Shown: positions 17,094-26,099 of the stretch, in pieces
Layout of the letters: each line of letters opens with the position of its first letter
Numbering within the stretch: the stretch's first letter is position 1
NCBI GenBank assembly: GCA_016714895.1
Contig: JADKBV010000011.1
Location: 1,054,001-1,118,000, forward strand
Source: Saprospiraceae bacterium
Lineage (GTDB): Bacteria > Bacteroidota > Bacteroidia > Chitinophagales > Saprospiraceae
Direction of reading: 5' to 3'
DNA length: 64,000 nt
Program-made: the position numbers and the translations under genes
Notes under the pieces: model-generated
Databases searched by the model: none
What the model saw: the letters and a program-made list of their open reading frames with translations, nothing else
Told to the model about the DNA's origin: nothing

Positions 17094-17804
17094 TTACTTT
17101 GTCACAATAGAACCGATTTTTTCACCTTCTATTATTTTTAATAAATTTCCTTTTTCATTAATATCAAATACGATGATCGGCAGATTATTTTCTTTACATA
17201 ACGTAAATGCAGTCATATCCATGACATTCAGACCCATTTGAATGGCTTTGTCGAAAGATATTTTGTCAAACTTAACAGCTTCGGGGTTTTTTTCCGGATC
17301 ACTATCATAAATTCCGTTTACGCGAGTCCCTTTGAGTATAATGTTGGCACTAATTTCATTGGCTCTCAACGCTGCAGCTGAGTCCGTCGTAAAATAAGGA
17401 CTTCCGGTTCCGGCACTGAATATAATAACCCTTCCTTTTTCTAAATGTCGGATAGCTCTACGTCGGATATAAGGTTCAGCAATCTGACGCATTTCAATAG
17501 CGGAAATCAAACGGGTATATACACCATGTTGTTCCAACGCATTCTGTAATGCCATTCCGTTGATACAGGTTGCAAGCATACCCATATAATCACCCGTAAC
17601 CCTTTCGATACCGGAAGATTCAGCACTCAGTCCTCTGTATATATTTCCACCACCGATGACAATAGCAACTTCTACACCCAGTTCGGATATTGATTTTATC
17701 TCTTCTGCATAATAATTGAGCATTTCCGCGGTAATGCCAAATCGTTGTTCTCCCATCAGGGATTCGCCGCTAAGCTTCAACAATACTCTTTTAAAGGGTT
17801 TCAT
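17094..17804 (-). CDS. pyrH: UMP kinase
   Basis: PyrH phosphorylates UMP to UDP. The 236-aa protein has the bacterial amino-acid-kinase fold signatures: RVLLKLSGESLMG at the start, VIGGGNIYRG, DYMGMLATCINGMALQ and FSAGTGSPYFTTDSAAALRA. It lies downstream of tsf on the minus strand, the usual rpsB-tsf-pyrH order, but a strong hairpin at 17865-17893 between tsf and pyrH suggests at least partial separate control. Confidence 0.97.
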   Translation of the reverse strand: MKPFKRVLLKLSGESLMGEQRFGITAEMLNYYAEEIKSISELGVEVAIVIGGGNIYRGLSAESSGIERVTGDYMGMLATCINGMALQNALEQHGVYTRLISAIEMRQIAEPYIRRRAIRHLEKGRVIIFSAGTGSPYFTTDSAAALRANEISANIILKGTRVNGIYDSDPEKNPEAVKFDKISFDKAIQMGLNVMDMTAFTLCKENNLPIIVFDINEKGNLLKIIEGEKIGSIVTK

Positions 17805-17864
17805 TTTTAGAAGTGGTTTGAATAATTGAAAAGATAAACAGGATAATCGATGTTTCGGACAAAA

Positions 17865-17893
17865 AAAAAGCGGTAAATTATTACCGCTTTTTT
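17865..17893 (-). terminator. Rho-independent terminator after tsf
   Basis: AAAAAGCGGTAA and TTACCGCTTTTT pair across a 4-nt loop (17877-17880), giving a stem of about 12 bp with an A-run on one side and a T-run on the other. It lies just past the tsf stop codon and ahead of pyrH. Confidence 0.85.
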
Positions 17894-17901
17894 ATAAAAT
17901 T

Positions 17902-18738
17902 TTATCCTAATTTTACGTGTTTGAACGCCGTTGCTGTCAGGTTCGGATTTTTTGATTTCAGATAATCAGCGACACTGATTTTACCATCTTTAACAAAAAT
18001 CTGATTCAACAAAGTATTATCTTTGAAAAATTTAGTCAGTTTACCCTGTGCTATTTTTTCAAGCATCTCTTCAGGTTTACCTTCCTGACGTGCGATTTCT
18101 TTTCCGATTTCAATTTCTTTGGCAATAATATCCTGAGAAACATCATCTTTGTCCAAAGCTACCGGTTTCATTGCAGCAACCTGCATGGCTACGTCTCTTC
18201 CTGCTTCAACAAAAGCTTTGTCATCCATGTTCAATCCGACCAATACACCGGCTTTATTTCCCATGTGTATATAAGAAGTAACCAATGGAGCACTTAAAAA
18301 CTGGTATTCAGAAACTTCGATTTTTTCACCAATCTTCGCAACCTGCTCAGACATAACGGTTTCTATCGTGATTCCGTTCAGTTCCAAAGCATTTAAAGCT
18401 TCTCTGCTTTCAGGAAAATGTTTAAGGGCCAGGCTTGCAATCTCTTTTGTAAGATTTACGAAATCTTCATTTTTTGCAACGAAGTCTGTTTCGCAACTTA
18501 ATCTTACGACAATACCTTTGTTTTGTTCGTCGTTGACCAAAGCAATGACAACACCTTCTTTGGCATCTCTGTCAGCTCTTTTTTCTGACATTTTCTGACC
18601 TCTTAATCTGAGAAGTTCGATGGCTTTATCAAAGTCTCCGTTTGCTTCAGTCAAAGCTTTTTTGCAGTCCATCATACCTGCTCCGGTAATATCCCGGAGT
18701 TCTTTTACAACGGATGCTGATATCGTGATTTCACTCAT
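17902..18738 (-). CDS. tsf: Translation elongation factor Ts
   Basis: EF-Ts recycles EF-Tu from GDP to GTP form. The 278-aa protein begins with a UBA-like domain containing VKELRDITGAGMMDCKKAL, followed by the core with RLSCETDFVAKNEDF and the later TSYIHMGNKAGVLVGL. All are standard. It lies 32 bp after rpsB in the ribosomal operon and is followed by a terminator hairpin. Confidence 0.97.
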   Translation of the reverse strand: MSEITISASVVKELRDITGAGMMDCKKALTEANGDFDKAIELLRLRGQKMSEKRADRDAKEGVVIALVNDEQNKGIVVRLSCETDFVAKNEDFVNLTKEIASLALKHFPESREALNALELNGITIETVMSEQVAKIGEKIEVSEYQFLSAPLVTSYIHMGNKAGVLVGLNMDDKAFVEAGRDVAMQVAAMKPVALDKDDVSQDIIAKEIEIGKEIARQEGKPEEMLEKIAQGKLTKFFKDNTLLNQIFVKDGKISVADYLKSKNPNLTATAFKHVKLG

Positions 18739-18770
18739 GATTCAAATTTTTTATTCAATGATTTTGAAAA

Positions 18771-19481
18771 TTAATCTTCTTTGGTTTGTTTGTCTGCTCT
18801 TCTTTCGTCCAAACCTTCTTTAATGGCAGATACTACATAATCAGTGATTAGTTTTACTGATTTTGAAGCATCATCATTCGCCGGAATCGGAAAGTCCACT
18901 TTGTTAGGATCAGAATTGGTATCTACCATAGCAAATGTTTTCATTCCCAATCTTTTAGCTTCAGCCAAAGCAATGTGCTCATGGTGAATATCCACCATAA
19001 ATACAGCACTCGGAAGTCTGTTAAGATTTGCAATACCACCAAGAACTCTTTCCAACTTATCCTTTTCTCTGGTTAAAGTCAAACGTTCTTTTTTGGTAAT
19101 AGAGATCGCAGGGTCTGTCAGCATCTTATCAATGCTGTTCATTTTTTTAACTGATTTACGGATGGTAGAAAAGTTGGTCATCATTCCACCCAACCATCTT
19201 TCCGTAACATAAGGCATTTCTGCACTCAAAGCTGCTTTGGCTACGATGTCTTTAGCTTGCTTTTTGGTAGCAACAAAAAGAATTTTTTTACCTGATTTTG
19301 CCATTTGTTTCATGGCAAATGCAGCTCTGTCAAGACACTCAGCTGTTCTGTTGAGGTCGATGATGTGGATGCCTTTTCTTTCCATAAAGATATAAGGAAG
19401 CATCTTTGGATTCCACTTTCTTTTTAAGTGCCCGTAGTGGACACCTGCGTCCAACATTTCGTTATATGTGGGTTTGTTCAT
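18771..19481 (-). CDS. rpsB: 30S ribosomal protein S2
   Basis: S2 of the small ribosomal subunit, 236 aa. The N-terminal DAGVHYGHLKRKWNPKM and the conserved ERWLGGMMTNFSTI and DPNKVDFPIPANDDA segments identify it. It is third in the rplM-rpsI-rpsB-tsf order common in Bacteroidota, where S2 and EF-Ts follow S9 directly. Confidence 0.98.
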   Translation of the reverse strand: MNKPTYNEMLDAGVHYGHLKRKWNPKMLPYIFMERKGIHIIDLNRTAECLDRAAFAMKQMAKSGKKILFVATKKQAKDIVAKAALSAEMPYVTERWLGGMMTNFSTIRKSVKKMNSIDKMLTDPAISITKKERLTLTREKDKLERVLGGIANLNRLPSAVFMVDIHHEHIALAEAKRLGMKTFAMVDTNSDPNKVDFPIPANDDASKSVKLITDYVVSAIKEGLDERRADKQTKED

Positions 19482-19517
19482 TTTTTGAATTTTTACGATA
19501 CGATGATAATAAAAAAA

Positions 19518-19904
19518 TTAACGTTTAGAGAACTGGAAGCTCTTTCTTGCCTTAGGTTTACCGAATTTCTTCCTTTCGACAACTCTTGAATCTCTCGTTA
19601 AATATTTTTTCTCCTTCAACGGTTTCTTATTGTCTTCGCTGATTTTTACCAGTGTTCTGGCAAATGCCATTCTGATAGCTTCTGCTTGTCCTTTAAAACC
19701 ACCACCCGCAACATTAACTTTGATGTCATAAGCACCTTCAGCTCCTGATATTCTGATAGGATCCATGATGATACCCTGAATGCTGTCCATTGGGAAGTAA
19801 TCTTTAAACTCTTTGCCATTGACAGTGATTTTACCACTGCCCTTGGTGAAATATACTCTGGCAGTAGATGATTTTCTTCTGCCTATGCTGTGTAATGTAT
19901 CCAT
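19518..19904 (-). CDS. rpsI: 30S ribosomal protein S9
   Basis: S9, 128 aa. SIGRRKSSTARVYFTKGSG at the N-terminus, GGGFKGQAEAIRMAFAR and the basic C-terminal tail KPKARKSFQFSKR are diagnostic; the tail reaches towards the tRNA in the ribosomal P site. It lies 5 bp after rplM. Confidence 0.98.
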   Translation of the reverse strand: MDTLHSIGRRKSSTARVYFTKGSGKITVNGKEFKDYFPMDSIQGIIMDPIRISGAEGAYDIKVNVAGGGFKGQAEAIRMAFARTLVKISEDNKKPLKEKKYLTRDSRVVERKKFGKPKARKSFQFSKR

Positions 19905-19909
19905 GCTTA

Positions 19910-20353
19910 TTAAAATTTAAATGGTTCTGGTTTTTGCGCCTGATGCGGATGAGCCGCTCCTTCGTACAAAAACAATTTTTTAATCTGAACTCTTCCTAAC
20001 TTGGTTTTAGGTAACATCCCTTTTACTGCCAGTTCCAAAACCTGATTAGGCCTTTTTTCCAGCATCTCTTTGGCTGTTCTTCTTTTTTGCCCGCCCGGAT
20101 ATCCTGAGTATCTCTGATATTCCTTGTCGTCAAGTTTGTTTCCCGTAAATCTTACTTTGTCAGCATTGATTACGATGACATAATCTCCCATGTCAGCATG
20201 CGGTGTAAAGTTAGGTTTGGTTTTACCTCTCAGTACACTGGCAATCCTGGTCGCAAGTCGACCTACGATTTCGCCTTCTGCATCGACTATGTACCATTTT
20301 GAATCGGCACTCTCTTTCGTAGCAGACTTTGTTTTGTAACTTAATGTATTCAC
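19910..20353 (-). CDS. rplM: 50S ribosomal protein L13
   Basis: L13, 147 aa. WYIVDAEGEIVGRLATRIA, DYVIVINADKVRFTGNK and the GMLPKTKLGR segment are standard. It is the first gene of the ribosomal operon; a -7 box is at 20414-20421. Confidence 0.98.
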   Translation of the reverse strand: MNTLSYKTKSATKESADSKWYIVDAEGEIVGRLATRIASVLRGKTKPNFTPHADMGDYVIVINADKVRFTGNKLDDKEYQRYSGYPGGQKRRTAKEMLEKRPNQVLELAVKGMLPKTKLGRVQIKKLFLYEGAAHPHQAQKPEPFKF

Positions 20354-20413
20354 TTTGTCTAAAATTTATACGATTTTGAATCTGTTTTTAATCGGTTTTT
20401 CCGAAAATGGACG

Positions 20414-20421
20414 CAAAGGTA
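20414..20421 (-). promoter_or_regulatory. Probable -7 box of the rplM-rpsI-rpsB-tsf operon
   Basis: On the minus strand TACCTTTG fits TAnnTTTG exactly, 60 bp before the rplM ATG. The upstream DNA is very A/T-rich (20430-20480), as expected near a strong promoter. The -33 element is not clear. Confidence 0.5.
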
Positions 20422-20531
20422 ATAGTAGTTCTTATTTTAAAAAAATATTTTGACAATTATTTTTCTAAAAAATTTCATAAACCATTGAAAAACAGCTAAA
20501 ATATGGACAACTTTTTATTTTCACCCTGATT

Positions 20532-21365
20532 TTAGATTGTTTTTGACTCATTGATCTCCGTGGAATTATTGCCGCCAAGCCATTCGACCTGTCTGAAAAG
20601 GTACGAACATAGCTCACCATTGGCTTTTTGAAGGTGTAATTTTCCATCTTCACCAACATATCTTATGATGGCATTGAAAGTTTGACCTTCAGCATCGCGG
20701 TATTTATAATATGTATTCGCACCGAATAATTTCGTTATAAAGATTTCTCTGTATTCCGCTTTCCGCGAAGAAAACAAAACTTTTTCAAAATGGTCATCCA
20801 GTGTGTCCCTTATCTCAGTCAGTAAAGTTTCCACATCTGTTTTGTTTCCTGTCTCTGATTTAACAGACGTCGGATTGGGCAGCGTAGCCGGAAAATCCAC
20901 TTCATTTACGTTCAAACCGATACTTACGACACAATTTGTGATTTTATCTCCCCGCAAAGTATTCTGAATCAGTATACCGGCTATTTTTTTTTCTCCCACA
21001 TATATATCATTGGGCCATTTTACCGTAAGATGTTGAAGTTGGTATTTGTCCAATACGTCCAATAAACAGGTGGTTACCCAAATGGTAAGGTCAAATTGGC
21101 GCAAAACGACCATGTCCCGGGGATAGTATACCATACTGAGCAAGAGGTTTTTCCCTGACGAACTATGCCATGTCCTGCCAATTTGGCCTCTTCCGCCTGA
21201 CTGAAAGTCAGAAGTTATACAAAATCCCTGAGGTGGATTGGTTTTTGATAGTACACTACAAAGATAATCGTGCGTGGAATCGATTTCTTCAAAATGTTGC
21301 CTGTTTTTTGTCTGTAAATGAGGATTCATGACATGGTGTATAGAAAATGTTGTAATTTTGCGCAA
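20532..21365 (-). CDS. birA: Biotin--[acetyl-CoA-carboxylase] ligase
   Basis: BirA activates biotin with ATP and attaches it to the biotin carrier protein. The catalytic domain shows the glycine-rich SGGRGQIGRTWHS loop, the KWPNDIYVGEKKIAGIL motif and SIGLNVN. There is no N-terminal helix-turn-helix, so it should not act as a repressor. The first ATG gives 277 aa; an internal ATG (residue 13) may be the true start because the domain begins shortly after. It is divergent from rsfS. Confidence 0.93.
   Translation of the reverse strand: MRKITTFSIHHVMNPHLQTKNRQHFEEIDSTHDYLCSVLSKTNPPQGFCITSDFQSGGRGQIGRTWHSSSGKNLLLSMVYYPRDMVVLRQFDLTIWVTTCLLDVLDKYQLQHLTVKWPNDIYVGEKKIAGILIQNTLRGDKITNCVVSIGLNVNEVDFPATLPNPTSVKSETGNKTDVETLLTEIRDTLDDHFEKVLFSSRKAEYREIFITKLFGANTYYKYRDAEGQTFNAIIRYVGEDGKLHLQKANGELCSYLFRQVEWLGGNNSTEINESKTI
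21353..21360 (+). promoter_or_regulatory. Probable -7 box of rsfS
   Basis: TAATTTTG fits TAnnTTTG and lies about 45 bp before the rsfS start, inside the N-terminal coding end of birA. Confidence 0.4.
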
Positions 21366-21404
21366 AGAAAAGTAAAATTAAAGTAAATATAAAAAAGGAA
21401 TTCA

Positions 21405-21782
21405 TTGGTAAGTACAAAAATTAAAAGTAAATCAGAAGAACTGCTCAATAACCTGATCATAGATGCTATTCAGGATATTAAAGGAAAAAATATCGTTAAA
21501 ATAGACCTTCGGACGCTACATGACGCACCCACAGATTTTTTTATTGTTTGTGAAGGTGACTCAACCACTCAGGTAAAAGCTATCTCCGACAATATTCAAA
21601 GACGTCTTAAAACTGAATTGGGTGTTTCACCGTATCATAGTGAAGGAGCTGACAGTTCCCGATGGGTATTGGTAGACTATTTTCAAACAGTTGTTCACGT
21701 TTTTTATCCCGAAACCCGCGAGTTTTATGACATTGAAGAGCTCTGGAGCGATGCAGGTTTTACAACTTATGAAAATGTCTGA
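21405..21782 (+). CDS. rsfS: Ribosomal silencing factor RsfS
   Basis: RsfS (YbeB/DUF143 family) binds L14 and blocks subunit joining when nutrients are short. The 125-aa protein has DIKGKNIVKIDLRTLHDAPTDFFIVC (in parts), GDSTTQVKAI, SSRWVLVDYFQTVVHVFYPETREFYDIEELW (in parts). The start is a TTG at 21405, preceded by AAAGGAA, one of the few purine-rich leaders here. rsfS upstream of ftsH is the usual Bacteroidota order. Confidence 0.94.
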   Translation: MVSTKIKSKSEELLNNLIIDAIQDIKGKNIVKIDLRTLHDAPTDFFIVCEGDSTTQVKAISDNIQRRLKTELGVSPYHSEGADSSRWVLVDYFQTVVHVFYPETREFYDIEELWSDAGFTTYENV

Positions 21783-21871
21783 ACTTATCGTTTGTCGGAC
21801 AATTTGTTTCAATTGTCGGGTTTTTAAAACGATTTTATAATTTATACGTTATTGTGTCATAATGTTTTTTA

Positions 21872-23821
21872 ATGGAAAATAATCAGGAAAATAATAATAA
21901 AGCGCCTAAATTTAATTTTAGCTCTTATTGGCTGTATGGTATCATCATTCTCGTACTCATCGGCATTAACCTTTCAATTAAAATGAATGAGTCCACCGAA
22001 AGTCTGGATATCAATTCTTTTGAAGAAAAAGTTAAAGCAGGTGAGGTGGAACGTGTTGACATTATCAACAAAGAAATAGCCAATGTTTACCTTAAAAAAG
22101 AGGTGATTGAAACCAAATATCCGAATTTTAAGGATAACGCCTGGAATGTAAATCAACCTCAGTACAGTTTCAGAATAGCCGATATAGGTAATTTTGAACA
22201 ATTGATCAGACAACTCAAAGAACAGGGATTTCCGGTCAATTATGAAGTCAAACAGGAAACCAATTACCTCATTCATATCCTAAATTGGTTGTTGCCATTT
22301 GCCCTTTTATTGGGTCTGTGGTTGTTTATCATGCGAAGGGTTTCAGGTGGTCCGGGTGGTCCGGGCGGCCAAATATTCAACATCGGTAAGTCTAAAGCCA
22401 CCCTTTTTGACAATAATACAAAAGTAAGTGTCACTTTTGCGGATGTTGCAGGCCTTAATGAAGCCAAGGTCGAAGTAATGGAGGTTGTCGACTTCCTTAA
22501 AAATCCTAAAAAATATACCGCACTCGGTGGAAAAATACCTAAAGGTGTCCTGCTTGTTGGCCCTCCGGGTACAGGTAAAACCTTACTGGCAAAAGCCGTG
22601 GCAGGGGAGGCCGGTGTTCCGTTTTTCTCCATTTCAGGTTCGGATTTTGTCGAAATGTTTGTTGGAGTCGGAGCTTCCAGAGTTCGTGACTTATTCAAAC
22701 AAGCACGTGAAAAAGCTCCTTGTATCGTCTTTATTGACGAAATTGATGCGATAGGTCGTGCTCGCGGACGTAATGCCATTCAGGGTGGAAATGATGAAAG
22801 AGAAAATACCCTCAATCAGTTATTGGTTGAAATGGATGGTTTTTCTACCGATAAAGGAGTTATTATGATGGCTGCGACCAACAGACCGGATATTTTGGAT
22901 GCTGCCTTACTGAGACCGGGACGTTTCGACCGACAAATAGGAATTGATCCGCCGGACATCATAGGTAGGGAAGAAATTTTTAAAGTACACCTCCGGGCTA
23001 TCAAAATATCTGAAGAAGTAAATCCTCAGGTTTTGTCTGAAATGACTCCTGGATTTGCAGGTGCGGATATCGCCAATATTTGTAACGAAGCAGCCCTCAT
23101 CGCTGCCCGAAGAAACAAACAGGCAGTAGATCTGGATGATTTTAATTATGCCCTTGACAGAGTCATTGGTGGTCTTGAAAAAAAGAATAAAATCATCTCA
23201 CCAAAAGAAAAAGAAATCATTGCTTATCATGAGGCGGGCCACGCAATATGCGGTTGGTACCTGGAACATGCCAGTCCATTGGTAAAGGTCACTATTGTTC
23301 CGAGAGGAATGGGTACACTCGGATACGCACAATATTTACCTAAAGAAGAGTATATCATTCGTACAGAACAACTTTTGGACAGAATGTGTATGACCTTAGG
23401 TGGAAGAGCCGCAGAGAGAATCATTTTTGATAAAATTTCCACAGGTGCGCAGAATGACCTGGATCAGGTGACCAAAATGGCTTACGGAATGGTTACGGTG
23501 TACGGATTGAATGATACTATCGGTAATGTGTCATTTTACGCTATGTCACAGGATCAGTTTAATAAACCGTACTCTAATGAAACTGCCAGAATGATTGACG
23601 AAGAGGTCAGAAAACTGATTGAGAATCAATACCGCAGAGCACAGGAATTGTTGACCGAGAAAAAAGAACAACTCACGATGCTTGCAGAAACCTTATTGGA
23701 TAAAGAAGTTTTACTTAAATCTGATGTTGAAAGATTGATCGGACCAAGACCGGTACCGATTGACGAATTGGCTATTACAAATAATACCGTAATTATGCCG
23801 ACACAACAAACAGAAGGGTAG
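21872..23821 (+). CDS. ftsH: ATP-dependent zinc metalloprotease FtsH
   Basis: FtsH is a membrane-bound AAA+ protease that degrades membrane and regulatory proteins. The 649-aa chain has two membrane segments (about residues 17-33 and 133-152), Walker A GPPGTGKT, Walker B VFIDEIDA, the AAA second region of homology (ATNRPDILDAALLRPGRFDR, in parts) and the zinc motif HEAGH at 453-457. The glycine-rich linker SGGPGGPGGQ follows the second membrane helix. A hairpin terminator lies just downstream. Confidence 0.98.
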   Translation: MENNQENNNKAPKFNFSSYWLYGIIILVLIGINLSIKMNESTESLDINSFEEKVKAGEVERVDIINKEIANVYLKKEVIETKYPNFKDNAWNVNQPQYSFRIADIGNFEQLIRQLKEQGFPVNYEVKQETNYLIHILNWLLPFALLLGLWLFIMRRVSGGPGGPGGQIFNIGKSKATLFDNNTKVSVTFADVAGLNEAKVEVMEVVDFLKNPKKYTALGGKIPKGVLLVGPPGTGKTLLAKAVAGEAGVPFFSISGSDFVEMFVGVGASRVRDLFKQAREKAPCIVFIDEIDAIGRARGRNAIQGGNDERENTLNQLLVEMDGFSTDKGVIMMAATNRPDILDAALLRPGRFDRQIGIDPPDIIGREEIFKVHLRAIKISEEVNPQVLSEMTPGFAGADIANICNEAALIAARRNKQAVDLDDFNYALDRVIGGLEKKNKIISPKEKEIIAYHEAGHAICGWYLEHASPLVKVTIVPRGMGTLGYAQYLPKEEYIIRTEQLLDRMCMTLGGRAAERIIFDKISTGAQNDLDQVTKMAYGMVTVYGLNDTIGNVSFYAMSQDQFNKPYSNETARMIDEEVRKLIENQYRRAQELLTEKKEQLTMLAETLLDKEVLLKSDVERLIGPRPVPIDELAITNNTVIMPTQQTEG

Positions 23822-23844
23822 TCTTTCTTAATAATTTAAAAAAA

Positions 23845-23886
23845 ACAAGGTTCATGAAGCGTTATCTTTATGAACCTTGTTTTTTT
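23845..23886. terminator. Bidirectional terminator between ftsH and the DUF3127 gene
   Basis: ACAAGGTTCAT (23845-23855) and ATGAACCTTGT (23870-23880) form an 11-bp perfect stem, flanked by an A-run on the left and a T-run on the right. It can serve both convergent genes. Confidence 0.88.
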
Positions 23887-23895
23887 AGGCTATAA

Positions 23896-24285
23896 TTAAA
23901 ATGGTAAATCATCAAAATCCTCCTTTTTCATATCACCAAAAGGGTCGTTTTGAGTGGTAAATTCAGGTGGAGATTGACTTACATCAGGAAATGAACTGCT
24001 ACCGACTCCGGGAGTCTGATTTGAAGCTTTTTCAACTTTCCAGGCATTCAGGTTGGTAAAATATTTACCTTGCCATTCCCGACCTCTCAGATCAAAAAAT
24101 ACTTTGATTTTTTCGTTTTCCTGATATTCATCAATAACCTGACACTTGTCCTGTGTCAATTGAAATTTAACAAATTGCGGATAGGTCCCTTCTGTCGTGA
24201 TGACAAATTCCCTTGTCTGAAAACTGCTTGTTTTTGACTCCGTATCAAATTTTTTTACCAGATTGCCTTCAATCTCAAATGACAT
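23896..24285 (-). CDS. DUF3127 protein with SSB-like acidic tail
   Basis: The ATG at 24285 gives 129 aa starting MSFEIEGNLVKKF; an upstream start at 24378 would read into the end of proS. The N-terminal 85 residues match DUF3127 (an OB-like beta domain: FVITTEGTYPQFVKFQL, KVFFDLRGREWQGKYFTNLNAWKV, quoted in parts). A disordered Pro/Ser/Thr linker follows, ending in the acidic tip DFDDLPF. That layout copies single-stranded DNA-binding protein, whose DDDIPF tip recruits repair proteins. A role on single-stranded nucleic acid is an inference. It follows proS by 35 bp. Confidence 0.85.
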   Translation of the reverse strand: MSFEIEGNLVKKFDTESKTSSFQTREFVITTEGTYPQFVKFQLTQDKCQVIDEYQENEKIKVFFDLRGREWQGKYFTNLNAWKVEKASNQTPGVGSSSFPDVSQSPPEFTTQNDPFGDMKKEDFDDLPF

Positions 24286-24320
24286 ATGATTTAATTTATT
24301 TAATATGTAATGTATAAATA

Positions 24321-25787
24321 TTAATAAGCTTTCGCAAAAATAACTCTCCTTGCAGAAGGTTTTCCTGAATAAACACAACTACCGGCTTCATCAGGTGCAT
24401 CTATAGGAATACAACGTAGGGTCGCTTTTGTCTCCTCTTTGATTTTTAATTCCGTTTCTGTCGTTCCGTCCCAGTGTGCCAAAACAAATCCGCCTTTGGT
24501 ATCAAGAATTCGTTTAAAATCATCAAAATTATCTACCCTGGTTGTATTTGCCTGACGGAAATCGTAAGCTCTTTTTAAAAGATTGTTCTGAATATCATCC
24601 AATAATTCGGTGACATATTCAACAATTCCGTCCAGAGATACATTGTCCTTTTCTTTGGTGTCTCGACGAGCCACTTCAATCTGATTATTCGCCAAATCTC
24701 TGGCGCCGAGTCCCAATCTGACCGGAACGCCTTTCATCTCATATTCTGCAAATTTAAATCCGGGCCTTTTTGAATCATCAATGTCTATTTTTACCGAAAC
24801 CCCTTTTGCTTTCAAACCTTGGGCAATTTCTTCTGCTTTGGAAATTAGTTCAGGATCAGGTCTTGGAATCGGAACGATGACCACCTGAATCGGTGCCAGT
24901 TTCGGAGGAAGTACAAGACCATCATCATCTGAATGGGTCATAATCAAAGCTCCCACCAATCTTGTCGTTACACCCCAGGAGGTTGCCCAAACAAATTCTG
25001 ATTCATTTTTTTCATTCATGAAAGTAACTTCGAATGCTTTAGCAAAATTCTGTCCCAGAAAATGTGATGTTCCGGCCTGCAATGCTTTGCCGTCCTGCAT
25101 CAACGCTTCAATTGTGTAAGTGTCAACAGCTCCGGCAAATCGTTCGTTTTCGGATTTGGCTCCCTGAATGACAGGCATAGCCATAAATTCTTCTGTAAAC
25201 TGAGCGTACAGGTCGTGTATCATTCTGGCTTCCTGACGTGCTTCGTTTTCAGTAGCGTGAGCTGTGTGACCTTCCTGCCACAAAAATTCTGCTGTCCTCA
25301 AAAATGGTCGGGTTCGCATTTCCCATCTGACGACATTGGCCCATTGGTTGATTAACAAAGGCAAATCCCGGTATGACTGAATCCAGTCTTTATAGGTACT
25401 CCAAATAATCGTTTCAGAAGTGGGTCTTACAATCAATTCTTCTTCAAGTTTTGCTTCCGGGTCGACGATAACGCCCTTTCCGTTCGGGTCGTTCATCAAA
25501 CGGTGGTGGGTTACCACAGCACATTCTTTGGCAAAACCTTCTACGTGTTGAGCTTCCTTACTTAAAAAACTTTTAGGTATAAATAACGGAAAATAAGCAT
25601 TAACGTGACCGGTTTCTTTAAACATCTTGTCTAATTGGTCACGGATTTTTTCCCAGATTGCATAACCATATGGTTTGATGACCATACATCCTCTGACAGC
25701 TGAATTATCTGCCAATCCTGCTTTTTTAACAATGTCATTATACCACTGCGAATAGTTTTCTGCCCTGCTTGTGATTTCTTTTGCCAT
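24321..25787 (-). CDS. proS: Prolyl-tRNA synthetase (archaeal/eukaryotic-type)
   Basis: Charges tRNA-Pro. At 488 aa it is the shorter ProS form without the bacterial editing insertion, which is typical of Bacteroidota. Class II motifs are visible: motif 2 region RWEMRTRPFLRTAEFLWQEGHTAH (in parts), TSETIIWSTY, QAGTSHFLGQNFAKAFEV and the C-terminal anticodon-binding domain VVIVPIPRPD. It probably shares a transcript with the DUF3127 gene. Confidence 0.97.
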   Translation of the reverse strand: MAKEITSRAENYSQWYNDIVKKAGLADNSAVRGCMVIKPYGYAIWEKIRDQLDKMFKETGHVNAYFPLFIPKSFLSKEAQHVEGFAKECAVVTHHRLMNDPNGKGVIVDPEAKLEEELIVRPTSETIIWSTYKDWIQSYRDLPLLINQWANVVRWEMRTRPFLRTAEFLWQEGHTAHATENEARQEARMIHDLYAQFTEEFMAMPVIQGAKSENERFAGAVDTYTIEALMQDGKALQAGTSHFLGQNFAKAFEVTFMNEKNESEFVWATSWGVTTRLVGALIMTHSDDDGLVLPPKLAPIQVVIVPIPRPDPELISKAEEIAQGLKAKGVSVKIDIDDSKRPGFKFAEYEMKGVPVRLGLGARDLANNQIEVARRDTKEKDNVSLDGIVEYVTELLDDIQNNLLKRAYDFRQANTTRVDNFDDFKRILDTKGGFVLAHWDGTTETELKIKEETKATLRCIPIDAPDEAGSCVYSGKPSARRVIFAKAY

Positions 25788-26099
25788 GTTTCTTGTGAAT
25801 ATGTTAGATTTACGTTAAAATAGTGATTGTCCGGAAATTCAGGTTAACTTTAACTGTTTTTAAACGTCAAATGATTAATTGAAAAGTCAATCGGAAGTTT
25901 TAACACTTTTTATTATTTCTGCCGAAAACTTTAAAACTTAATTAACGGTATAATCGGCACAAAAGTAATAAATTGCATTCGATTTCAGCGCATGTCCAAA
26001 AAAGTAGTTTTTATTTCATAACCAAAGATAAAATATTTTTTCGGATATCCGGCCTAAAAAAGTAAAAGTTTATCTATCGAACACATTAAATTTTACATC
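25788..26099. other. Non-coding gap between proS and the WN-repeat gene
   Basis: A divergent intergenic region of about 310 bp, A/T-rich. I see no tRNA, no long inverted repeat and no convincing open frame. It must hold the promoters of both flanking genes, but I could not pick a good TAnnTTTG box for either. Confidence 0.5.

Noticed and set aside
22273..22779. Minus-strand 168-codon frame opposite ftsH
   Set aside because: Shadow of the AAA domain coding; no motif.
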